Part shown: piece after piece, positions 1-10,437 of the stretch
Position numbering within the stretch: the stretch's first letter is position 1
Layout: the number at the start of each line of letters is the position of its first letter
Source of the DNA: Rotaria sordida
Taxonomy: Eukaryota; Rotifera; Eurotatoria; Philodinida; Philodinidae
Direction: 5' to 3'
Assembly (NCBI GenBank): GCA_905250125.1
Contig: CAJNOL010000102.1
Location: 124,001-188,000, forward strand
DNA length: 64,000 nt
The notes under the pieces: model-generated
The model's input: only the letters and a program-made list of their open reading frames with translations
Told to the model about the DNA's origin: nothing
Database searches by the model: none
Translations under genes and position numbers: made by a program

Positions 1-1487
1 TTTGATTAATTATATATTATACAAAAATCATTCCCTTTATAATTAGAAATCGATACAAAATATACTTAAGTTTGATATTGATGAAATCATTGAATAAATT
101 TGACATTATTCTGAAGATAAAAATTGAAGAATTTAACATAAACAAAAACAAGAAACAACGAATATAACCAACGAACATCAATATTTTCTATTAAAATAGA
201 TAATTCGTAAAAGTTGTCAATGTCTAAATCAATAGACCATAACAATCGAGGCTTTTCTTCTTTCTTTTGCACTCATTTTTTATCAATCTAAAAAAAAACT
301 AATGAATATAATTACACGCTTAATCATCAGACAATTTTTGATTGCATAAAGTATAATCATTATTGATTTTTCTTCTTCTCTGTAATATTATAACTGATAG
401 ATGAGTCTAGATCAATGTTTTATGACTCATTGTATATTGGATGAATGTATCAACACATTAATGCATTTCGAAACTATGCACTTGTTAAATTAAATAAATT
501 TTGGATGAAGATATAAAACGAATTTTTTTTTTGCTTCGAAATTGTAATCTTTAAAGAAACAAAAATCGAGTCATTTTATTTTATTAATTGATTTTTTGTC
601 ATACTAATTCAAATTACCAAGGAACATAGATTACAAGGCTTTTTCTTTGTTGCTATTACTATTTGGTAAATTCGAAGTAGAGAACGTTACAGGACGGTTT
701 TTTTCGTCTTGCTGCCTTGCATTCTTTAAGACATTATTACTCAGTCATTCTGTTTTGCAAAATATAGAGCAGAACATCAAAAATTTCGTCATGCAAAACA
801 AATAACCCTACTGCATCTTGCCTGCAGAATGATCTTTTTAGTGTGTTTTTGACAAGGATAAAACTTGTATGAATAAATATCATAGTAATACTATTTATAT
901 AAAAATCATTTACAATAATCATGTTAATAAGCCTTATCACACGTTTTCCAGCAGAAATAATATGAACCAAAGAAATTGACATCCATAATGCAAACAAAAG
1001 AATAAAGATAAGAATATAGGATGCATAATGTAATCAATATTGATAAATGAGAATGAGAATGAATAAGTTTTCTTTTTACTACTTTTTCTTAAATTTCTCG
1101 TATGAAGGAATAAATAATATGTTATCGATTTGACTTAATGAAAAATGTATTCGTCTTTAAATAAAAGAATTATTTTAAAAAAATGTCCTCTCGATTTGAT
1201 AGTTTTGTATATTTTTAACTACATTACCAAAATGAAAGAGAGAAATTTGATATTACATATAATATGAAGAAATGAATCTAAGCTATAAAATGAAATATAA
1301 TCTTCGATTTTAGAATGACAAAACAAAGAAAAAAAGACAGTAGAGAAAAAACGATAAATCAATGATTATTTTGAAACTATTTTACTGATTTATTGGCTTA
1401 TAAAGCTTAGAATCTTTGATTTTAAATAGGCTATACTTTCGTTTTCGAAAGACACATATTCGATCACTGACTGTTTTTTTTACAAGA
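1..1487. other. non-coding left flank
   Basis: Only short, compositionally biased reading frames occur on either strand. None has plausible splice signals or a recognisable protein. The last 100 bases form the 5' flank of the PLA2-like gene. An upstream in-frame ATG at 1416 exists, but it would put an arginine-rich stretch before the signal peptide. Confidence 0.6.
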
Positions 1488-2685
1488 ATGCATTCAACTA
1501 CTACCATTGCATTGATTATCTTTGTGTATTTTCTCGGAACAATTCATAGTATTGATTTTCAATTGAATCGACAACTTGGATCTATGGTATTCTTTTTATC
1601 TGGTCAAAGTCCACATGATTTTATCAATTATGGTTGTTGGTAAAATATTTTTCAATATTTCTTGTTTTAAATATAAATGTATACTTAACAAAAGTTTCAT
1701 AGAAATTTTTTTCGAATTTTATCAAATGATAGAATTTACATTAAACTTATTTTGTTTTTAATAGGTGTAGTAATAAAGATAAACCAATTCATGCTCCATT
1801 AGATGAAATCGATCAGTGTTGTCACACATATCAAACTTGCAATATTGCTGAGAAAACTGATACTATTCCTTATCCATATAAAGCTTCATATGAAGATGGA
1901 ACAATCGAATGTTTAAATAATAAGAATACGAAAGCTCATCGTCAATGTCAATGTGATCTTGAACTTGCTCAATGTCTCTATAAACACAAAAGCATATATA
2001 CAACTAATTTATTATATACATCGGATGATAAATGTAATCCAGGCAGTAAGTTATTATATATAAAATATACATTTGAGATTGAAAGAACATTTGAAATTAT
2101 GATAAATTTTCTTTATGTTTTGATAGAAAGTTTGTTGAAATTCAAATGAATTATATAATCTTTTTAACTTGTTTTAAATAATCTTCAATTGTTTTATATT
2201 ATCTTATAGTTGTACTCAATTTTGATGATTTATCGACAAGTACTACTTCGAAGGATATTCCAGAAAATTATCATAATTTCACATTTATTGGTGGATTTTA
2301 TACAGCTGGTAAAGATTCAACTAATCCAACACGTCCTAGTGGTTATGCTACAGCTATGCTTAGTCCACCTAATGTGTTATTCAGTCAAAATCAAGTGACA
2401 ATTAAACGTACCGATGGACAACTATTTTCTATTGTTTCATTTTCAGCAGCATCTGCTTTCGTTCGAAATTTAACATTGACTGTGACCGGTTCTCGACAGT
2501 ATTCACCAATAGTTTTCAATGAGACTATTTCACTTCAAATTGAGACTCGTCAAATTGTTGAACTGAATTGGTCAGGTATCGATACGTTAACATTGACTGG
2601 TACAGGTGGTGCAAAATATCCACTTTATACAGGAACATGTGGTAATTGTCATTTTGCTATTGATGATCTTCGATTTCGTCTATGA
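1488..2685 (+). CDS. secreted phospholipase A2-like protein, catalytically dead, with C-terminal FDDL-type domain
   Basis: Three exons are read: 1488-1639, 1765-2045 and 2210-2685, giving 302 residues. The ATG at 1488 is chosen because it opens directly into a hydrophobic signal peptide ending near IHS-21. Exon 2 carries the group I/II secreted PLA2 pattern: NYGCWC, then DEIDQCC, a later QCQCD and the expected spacing of cysteines. In active enzymes the helix reads CCxxHDxC. Here it reads CCHTYQTC, so the catalytic His and the calcium-binding Asp are Tyr and Gln, and the glycine-rich calcium loop after YGCWC is lost. The fold is therefore probably kept but lipase activity lost. Exon 3 encodes about 158 residues that open with NFDDL and close with FAIDDLRFRL, resembling secreted jelly-roll domains. 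I do not recognise the exact family. A poly(A) signal AATAAA lies at 2692-2697. A decayed copy follows at 3632-4869. Confidence 0.8.
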
Positions 2686-3631
2686 ATTCTTAATAAAGTT
2701 TAAATAAAAATAAAAATGAAAACTTGATTCATTTTGAATATAGAAAGAAAAGATCGGTATTCACTTACTCAGCAAATGATAGAAAGATTTATGTGGATTT
2801 CAGACACATTTTGTATTTATGTATGTGTTAAACTGTACTTACGAGGAAATTACCTCAATTGTTATTCGGTGTTTGAACCCAAGTTGAACCCCAAGAAAGA
2901 GGGTCTCTGTACGACTAGAAAAATCCTACAAGAATTCATGTTCATCGGCTTCTAGAACTGAGTTATGATCGTTTTGCTGAATTTTTGACTTAGCTTTAGA
3001 TATTTACTGAAAAATTAAATAATGAAATTTCGACTTGAAATACAGTCCATAGATAGGTGTAATGATCCTTAAAATATTGTGAATGTTTCAGTTGAAAAGA
3101 TGTGTTCCTTTGTCGAGATATTGAGTTTTCAACAAATAGTCGCTTGACACCCACATGCACAAACATCAAGTTCACTTGAAAATTCAATATCTCGACAAAG
3201 GACCATTCTGTTCGATAGAAACTTTCAGAATATTTTCAGAGGTATTAGACCCATCTGTGGGCTGATTTTCAAGTCTTACAGGCGGACTTTCTCATGAGTT
3301 CAAATAGTGAATTACAGTTCGGATAGTTCGCTCGTTAGTATATAAAATTACTTTTTGAAAAGTAAGTATATTAATATTTAAACTGGACTACACAATGATT
3401 CAATACGATGAACATGTTTTGACACCAGAACTTTTTTTTAATACAAAATTTCGTAGAAATTCCACTGATCTTATACAAAGATTACTGCATACGGTGGAAT
3501 AAAAAACAAAAAACTGAAAGTAAAATGAAGACTGACTGTTGAATCGAAAAATGTTAATCGAAGTTTATTTTTATCTGACTTTAATTATTTAACAACTTAC
3601 AGAATTTATAATCCTTTCTTTTTTTAAATAA
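2686..3631. other. spacer between PLA2-like gene and its pseudogene
   Basis: No gene is seen. The stretch holds the foldback repeat at about 3030-3280 and otherwise AT-rich sequence. Confidence 0.6.
3030..3280. repeat. imperfect foldback (MITE-like) repeat
   Basis: The best-matched arms are 3106-3131 and 3177-3202, which match at 25 of 26 positions as reverse complements (core cctttgtcgagatattga). Looser pairing extends outward on both sides to roughly 3030 and 3280, leaving a spacer of about 45 bases. This looks like a short non-autonomous element or its remnant. Ends and a target duplication could not be fixed. Confidence 0.65.
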
Positions 3632-4869
3632 ACTATACTTTCGTTCCGAAAGGCGTATATTCGATTATTCATTGTTTTCTGTTAAAATACATTTTACCAC
3701 TATTACTGCATTGATTATTTCTGTATGTTTTTCGAAAACAACTCATAGCATTAATTTTCAATCTAATCAACAACTTCAATCTATAGTGTTCTTTTTATCC
3801 ATTCAAAATCTATATAATTTTATCAATTACGATTACTAGTAAAATATTTTTCAGTATTTCTTATTTTAAATAAATGTGCACGTAACAATAGTTTAATAGA
3901 AATTGTTTAGAATTCTATCAAATGATAGAGTTTACATTAAAGTTATTGTCATATTTATAGGTGAAGTGACAAAGATAAACCAATTCATGTTTCATTAGAC
4001 GATATCGATCAGTGTTGTTAGACACATCAAACCAGCAATATTGTTGAGAAAACTAATTCTATTTCTTATCGATATAAAACTTCTTTCGAAGACGGAACAA
4101 TCAAATGTTTAAATAATGAAGAAACTAAAACTCGTTGTCAATATCAGAATGTTCTTGAACTTACTTGACAGTATAATTAAGATCAAGAAATCATGTACGA
4201 AATTGAACATGGATTTTCTAATAGATCTAGATGATAGCAAAAATAATAATTATAATGAATGCTATAGTCTCTTATACATTTTTCAATTTAACTTATGCAT
4301 AAAACTTTTCTGATTTTCAAGTACAATTCATTCATCATATCTAACAAGATTGAAGCTTTTCAAATAGTTAGAGTGGACTGGATTTTCTTTTAGTTTAATC
4401 ATTTACATTTCTCTTTTTAGTAGTTGCTCGAAATTTTGATGATTTGTCAACTAACGAGGCGTCTGACAAATTTCCAAATGATTGTCATAACTTAACACGT
4501 GTTAATGGACATTTTATCCTTGCTTACAAATAACATATATATCCCACTACTAATTATTCTACAGCTATTATTTGATCATCTAATGTCTCTAAGAGTCAAC
4601 ATGAAATGACAATTAAACATGCTGATGGATATCTATTTCCAGATATATCGTTTTCAATAGCAATAACTTGGAATTTCGATTTGGTATTATCTTCTTATTG
4701 TTTCTCAGTAATTCAAATACTTTTTAATACAATTGCTCTTCTTCAAGTCGATAGTTGCTCGTTCTATCAAAACATGATATTTAACATTAACGATAATATA
4801 TCATATCAACCATATGAATCATCTCATGACTGTCATTTTGCCAGTAATAATCTTTACTTATATCTCTAA
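3632..4869 (+). pseudogene. decayed tandem copy of the PLA2-like gene
   Basis: The sequence aligns by eye with 1424-2685 throughout, including both intron positions. It is disabled many times. The signal-peptide ATG is replaced. The codon for the Trp before the first intron has become TAG next to a retained GTAAAAT donor. The PLA2 helix gives DDIDQCC followed by a stop, with some later cysteines altered. The C-terminal half (from NFDDLSTNE at about 4431) has at least two more stops before it recovers the final HDCHFASNNL ending. The order and orientation match the intact gene, so it arose by tandem DNA duplication rather than retroposition. Confidence 0.85.
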
Positions 4870-5055
4870 GTCATATGGTAAAAGAATTGAAAGAAAAAAA
4901 CTTAGAAACAAATAACAGATGTTGATTTCTCAAAATTGATGTTAACATAAGAAAAAAGAACGACAACGCATGAGAAAGAACACACAATAGGATAGAGTAT
5001 GTCTGAAATTATCAATTAGCGATAAAAATGAGTATTACAAATATTCATTGATATT

Positions 5056-5699
5056 TTAAACAATCTTTAGAACAAATTTTTCCCGAGGATCTGCATGAGA
5101 ATGTCTTTAAAGCATTCTTGTTCGTTTATAATCATGTGCAGCAACTGCTAATAGATAGATACTATCTGGAAATTCATTTGAGAAAATCTTTACATCATAT
5201 TAAAATACAGTTAGGGCAAAAAGGCATATTCTATATGAAGCTAGAAACTTTTTAGCTTCATTGTAAAATTTAAATATAAGTGAAAAAACTCTACTTGTCA
5301 TTTTTATTCTTCATTCTGCAAAATGAATTGTATATTTATCACTCAACCATGTATTGTTGTCATTTAATAGTTCCATTAAACCATTGATTAGGTATATTTT
5401 GTATATGTCATATTTCAAATCTAGCTTCATAGGAAATTCCAAGTTGACGAGCATTTAATTTTCCAATAACTTTATTGTCTGGATAAGTACATAGATGAAT
5501 TTTTTGCATTGGACTATGAAAAGATTCAATATGATAACGTAAATTGTTTTCAGTTGTTCATGAATAAATATTAAATTGATCAGCTATAAAATCAACATAC
5601 ATCTCTTTTACAACTACATATTCTCGTACTGGATGTTGTGACTGTTCACTAATCGAGATAGAAATGATAACGATGAAAACGTATAGGTTTATGTGACAT
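5056..5699 (-). pseudogene. decayed single-exon gene, family uncertain
   Basis: Reading the minus strand from an ATG at 5699, long stretches of protein-like sequence appear in shifted frames and are broken by in-frame TGA codons. Recognisable segments include SEQSQHPVREYVVVKEMYVD, RYHIESFHSPMQKIHLCTYP, IGKLNARQLGISYEARFEI and FPDSIYLLAVAAHDYKRTR, closing near 5056. Three TGA codons sit where Trp would be expected (G-to-A changes), and at least two frameshifts are needed. The last segment loosely recalls the tubby-C-terminal/LURP-one fold (yPDsiyLLAvAAhDY), but I do not claim the family. No introns are evident, so it may be an old retrocopy or a dead single-exon gene. Confidence 0.6.
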
Positions 5700-7369
5700 T
5701 TTCAACGTAATATAAATAGTACGACGAATTGAGATACAGTAACCTTTATTTTTTCTTTAGACTAAGTTATGATAGATAATTGATCGTACGACAACAGATA
5801 GACAGTATGTCAGCACTAGTTGGTTTTTGTCTGCTAAATACTATATCAATGATATGTTGAGATGACCGTCATTTTTTGTTTTCTTATGTGCAAAAAAGAA
5901 ACTGATGTACATAAAGAATGCAAATGTTTTTTCAGAGTAATTCGAAAAGAAATAATTCATTAGATTTTTATTTTTGAATGTAAACTAAATTAGTGATGAG
6001 ATTTTCGATATTATTTGTAAGTAATTAATAAAAATCATAGAAAATAGTTTGATATTATACATCAATAGATCTTAATATATTTTCCATCTTCCAGCTAAAT
6101 ACTATAATCTATTATTGATAACGAGAATAAATAATTAGAAAGAACTATGGGGAAATACGATTCAAAGATTTGTTTCTGTTGACGACAGTTAACGTCTATC
6201 ATTCGGACAGTAAATGGTAGTTGAGAAGGCAGAATCCTATAGTTTGCTGATTGTTGTCTATTTTAAATGTATACTATCATATACTATATTAGAACTTTCT
6301 TTCAATCTGAGTTACAGGTCAGGATAATAAGACATACATGAAAAAACCATACACATAGATAACAATTAATTTTTTAGACCGGAATTTGAATTAAATTAAT
6401 TTAAACAATTGACTATATTTAATGAAATCAACTGATACACACATAGATGGACAGCAGCGAAAAATTTTGATCATTTAAAAAATTTTTCCAATGGAACCAA
6501 AGGAAAATGACAATATAGAACACATTGAGAAAAAAAACGAGGCAAAAATTTCCTCGAAAATGATCTAAAGAGTGAAGCTCTCTAAAGTTCTACTATGTAT
6601 TTATTTATTTATTTTTGTTGTAGTGTTAGTAAATAAAATTTTTAACAATTATTTCCACCAATGGTGATTCAGTAGATGGGCCTTGAATGTTTACTTTAAA
6701 TTTCTATTATCTTTAAAGATATTTTTATTAATCGTCATTGAATCGATCACAAAGAAGAACATTTATCATATACTTCAATGACATATTGACATCCAAAGCA
6801 CGTAGCACTTCATGGTCGATTGGTGAAGTTGACATAATTCATAATGACAGACCTCTTTTCGACCACGTGACTGTCAAATAAAATACAAAATATAGTTCAA
6901 TATATTTTCATTACAATAGATTTCTAATATTTAGAATATTTTTTCATTAATTAGAAAAAACATGAGAAAAATTCTTCTTCGTTATTAAATCCATATTCTA
7001 CCTTGATTGATCCATAGTTTGTTGCCTACTATAAAAAGAAACGACAAGGTCGCGGTTTGATTACTTAAGACAGATATAAAATCGTTGTGTTTTTTTTTAT
7101 TATATTTCATTCGTTCGCTGATTCGTTTAGCAACCAATCGAACATACTCCTATCAATAAAAGATTCAAACGAAGAAAAAAGCGCCTATATTTATCTTTCA
7201 TTTATTTGACGTTTCGAGATATCAAGGTGTTCTATTTATCCTGCTTGTGTCTTTCTAACTTTGTCGTGTTTCTATTTTTATCATTCACGTGTTTGTGTGA
7301 GTGGGTGTCAATTATCAATAATAAATAATTGAAAAATTCTTTTTTGCCTTTCAAAATTAATGAAAGAAT
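5700..7369. other. intergenic, no gene seen
   Basis: AT-rich DNA with homopolymer runs and no credible reading frame. The last few hundred bases are the upstream region of the MEPCE-like gene, which starts at 7370. Confidence 0.6.
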
Positions 7370-8337
7370 ATGGCAACTGGCGAAGATTTAACAAACAATT
7401 TCTTTCCTATAATGTCATCAAATATAATACAACGACCGGTAAAAAAGCGATCACGTATTATGAAAAAAAAAATTGCAAGAAAAAATCAAGTTCCAATACA
7501 TTTTCGTTTTGGTAAGATGATTTTTTTTTGATGAACAAAATTTTTTTATTAAAATGTTTTTTTTTTATTAGGCGGTAATCGAAAAGATCCACTCAATTTA
7601 AATGCACTTATACAAAAGAAAAAGCAATCAACATCATCATCAATAATCAACAATGATCATACAAATACTAATAATAATGGTAATGATCGACCGGTTGAAA
7701 TTTTACTTCAACCTGATATTGTTGATCCTCTTCGTCTTGATACATCATCACGTAATGATGAAGATTTTAATAATCTTTATTCTATTCCATCAAATGAACA
7801 ACATGCTAATAATTCAATGATATATCCCATACGAAAAAAACGATATGAAAAAAAACGAAGACATATTCAACCACCACGATATGGAAATTTTCAAGGTTAT
7901 TATGGTTATCGACAACCGAATCATGATCAACGTTTACAATATCTTGAACGTGATTGGTTTCATAATAAACAAGTATTAGATGTTGGTAAGTTCTTATAGA
8001 GAACAACAAAAAAAAAAAAAAAAAATAGACATTAAAAATAAAAGATTCAAATGATGAACAAACATAACTACACCATCTTTCGACTGAGATAAATATGCTG
8101 ATTTTAAATTAAACTGATGAATAAAAACAAATTTGTTTTTTTCTTAGAGATTTTTTTCATTTAAGAATATTTCTTAATTAGTTATGATTTTGTTTTTGTA
8201 TTTTTAGGATGTCATACAGGTCATGTGACATTTTATGTTGCTGAACATTTTCAACCTGATCAAATTGTTGGTGTTGATATTGATCAACAACTTATTCAAC
8301 AAGCTCGACATCAATTATGGAATCGTATACAAACAGC

Positions 8338-8368
<31 letters not shown>

Positions 8369-9369
8369 TCGAATACTACTGACAATAGTAATCAAAATAA
8401 GCGCTATCCATTTAACCTGCGCTTTCAGCAGGTGTGAATTTAATTCTTGTTCTAAATTATCATACAAAGCTTCATATACATATATATATATTTAGAATTA
8501 TTAAATGAACTTTGGATTGAGTCCAAGCGACGAATGCTTTCTGCTGATCGAGCTGAGCCGGAGCGAGCGAGTGAGCAGCCACGAATCTGGTCGACATACA
8601 TCTCAGTTATTTTTCTACTTCATCTACTATGGTGATGATACAGCATTGAACAGGTGATAAGATATATTTAATCTCAAAATAATTTTCAAGATTAAAAACC
8701 AAAAAAAAGGTAGAAGAAGATTTACTTACGAGCAGAAAGCATTCGTCGTTAACCTTTTCTTTTTCCTTGGTTTAATTTTGTAAAAAAAAAAAAAAAGATT
8801 ACATTTTTAATATTATTTTAGGAAAATTTTGTGCTTGATAACGATGTGGGTTTAGCTAATATTAGAGCAGAGTATGATACAATTATTGCATTTAGTGTAA
8901 CAAAATGGGTACATTTAAATTTTGGTGATCAAGGTCTTAAGCGATTTTTTAAACGAATTTATAAAACATTATTTCCAGGTGGAAGATTAATACTTGAACC
9001 ACAACCATGGTCAAGTTATCGACTTAAACGTCGAATGACGGTGAGAATATGTTCTTTGTTTTTTCTAACGCTTATCTACTATCAAATCATGAAAATATTT
9101 TTCTGTTGTTTATGTTTTTTTTTTTGTAGAAGGATATTACGGAAATATATAATCGTATAGAATTTAAACCAACAGAATTTGTATCTTATCTGCTTTCGGC
9201 TGAAGTCGGTTTCGAAACATGCACTACAATAGCAATACCAAATAATATGCATAAAGGTAACAAGAAAAAAAATTCTTTAGATAATTCAATTTTGAATAGA
9301 TTTTTGTTCATAGGTTTTCAACGATCGGTGTTTTTATTTATTAAACCGTCGAATAATCTTGACAATTGA
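7370..9369 (+). CDS. MEPCE: 7SK snRNA methylphosphate capping enzyme (MEPCE/BCDIN3 family)
   Basis: Six exons are read: 7370-7511, 7572-7985, 8208-8431, 8822-9040, 9130-9256 and 9314-9369, giving 393 residues. The family transfers methyl groups from SAM to the gamma-phosphate of 7SK (or related) RNA in the nucleus. Diagnostic segments are YYGYRQP, the SAM-binding LDVGCHTGH and [10 protein letters not shown], then [34 protein letters not shown], the [10 protein letters not shown] block and the C-terminal [10 protein letters not shown], all in the human order. The N-terminus is basic and low-complexity. A run of ten Asn from an AAT microsatellite interrupts the methyltransferase domain in the same place as a variable insert in mammals. 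Intron 3 is unusually long (390 bp) and holds an inverted-repeat insertion. An alternative ATG at 7360 is out of frame with the conserved protein. Confidence 0.93.
8528..8748. repeat. 18-bp perfect inverted repeat inside MEPCE intron 3
   Basis: Positions 8528-8545 (cgacgaatgctttctgct) and 8731-8748 are exact reverse complements, enclosing 185 bases. The left arm is followed by an unusually GC-rich tract for this window. It is probably a small inserted element that enlarged the intron. No clear target duplication was found. Confidence 0.7.
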
Positions 9370-10083
9370 AAATCTTCAAAAATGAACTAAAGATAATTTG
9401 TTTCTTTTTCCTCTCTTTGTTCTTGTTGTGTTTTTTCATATAATATATATGTGTGTCTTTCATTTGTTCTGGTTTTCTTTTTTTTTTCGTTCTTCTTTTG
9501 TGTCGACTAATTATTCTTGCTGCTGCTCTCTCTCTTTCGCGTTTTTTGATCGATTAGAAATACGGCGATTCGTTGTTTTGTTTGAAAACGCTATACATAT
9601 TTTTACTGTTATTTCATTTTTTTTTCTTGTGTTCGTAGTTCTGCGTAGCAGATGATATATTCATACGTTTTTCTTTCTTTTGTTCTTGCGTACTCAGTTC
9701 GATTACGGTTTCTTTTTTTAAAGAACAGTGTATTGATCTATGTTCGAACATTGTTCTTATGATATGTATATTTTTTTTTTGGTGATATTTGCTGTATAAT
9801 AATGGGTGCAAACATGAAGATTAATTCTATTTTCTGTTTTTATTTGTTTCTTGATCCGCATTTTTATTGTACAAGCAGAATCATATAAAAATATGTACGC
9901 ATGTAAAAGAAAAAAACATGAAGAAGAATCATCTCATTTTAAATTAGAGAAATAAAAGTTGTTACGTTTAATAACATTTTCATGATCAATTAAAATGTTT
10001 TTTTTTTTATTAATTGCTCTTTTTTTTCATCAATAAGGTTCATGAATGAAATGGAAGGGAGGAGAAAAAGGTTTTTGTTTATC
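9370..10083. other. convergent spacer between MEPCE and the peptide gene
   Basis: T-rich 3' region of both neighbouring genes. No coding signal is seen, and ORFs here are biased toward Phe, Ser and Cys from T-rich DNA. Confidence 0.6.
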
Positions 10084-10437
10084 TTATTCATTTGATCTTT
10101 TAAAGCTGTTGGCCCAATCACCATAAGCTGGATCGAATAACTCACGTTTTTTTTCTAAATATTTTGACCATGAATCGCCAAATGCAGGATCATAAAAACT
10201 TCGACGAGTTAAAATTTGTTTTAACTTTTGAAGATGATCAGCGTTTATTGGTCGATCATGAGAATTAGTTTTTTCATTGACATGATGTTCTTCAGCATTC
10301 TAAAAGAATTAAATAATATATCAATTGATAATTATAATAATGATTATACTTACTTGTTGAGAGCTTTGAACAATGCAAATGAAAAGAAACCAAATAGAGA
10401 AATATGTTATCAATTGTTGACGAAATGAATGCATCAT
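10084..10437 (-). CDS. small secreted peptide precursor with dibasic cleavage sites
   Basis: Two exons on the minus strand, 10354-10437 and 10084-10299, are joined in phase 0 (donor CAA/GTAAGT, acceptor TTTTAG/AATGCT) to give 99 residues. Exon 1 encodes a signal peptide: MMHSFRQQ, then a hydrophobic run ending near CIVQSSQQ. The mature region contains RR, KKR and KR sites that would release two related peptides, SFYDPAFGDSWSKYLE and ELFDPAYGDWANSF. Both share the core F/YDPAF/YGD(S)W. This is the layout of a neuropeptide or peptide-hormone precursor. No C-terminal Gly for amidation precedes the cleavage sites. I do not recognise the family; orcokinin/pedal peptides are only superficially similar. 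A second in-frame ATG lies one codon after the first. Confidence 0.7.

Noticed and set aside
7360..7511. Upstream ATG of the MEPCE gene in another frame
   Set aside because: Open to the first donor, but out of frame with the conserved protein at the splice junction. At most an upstream ORF.
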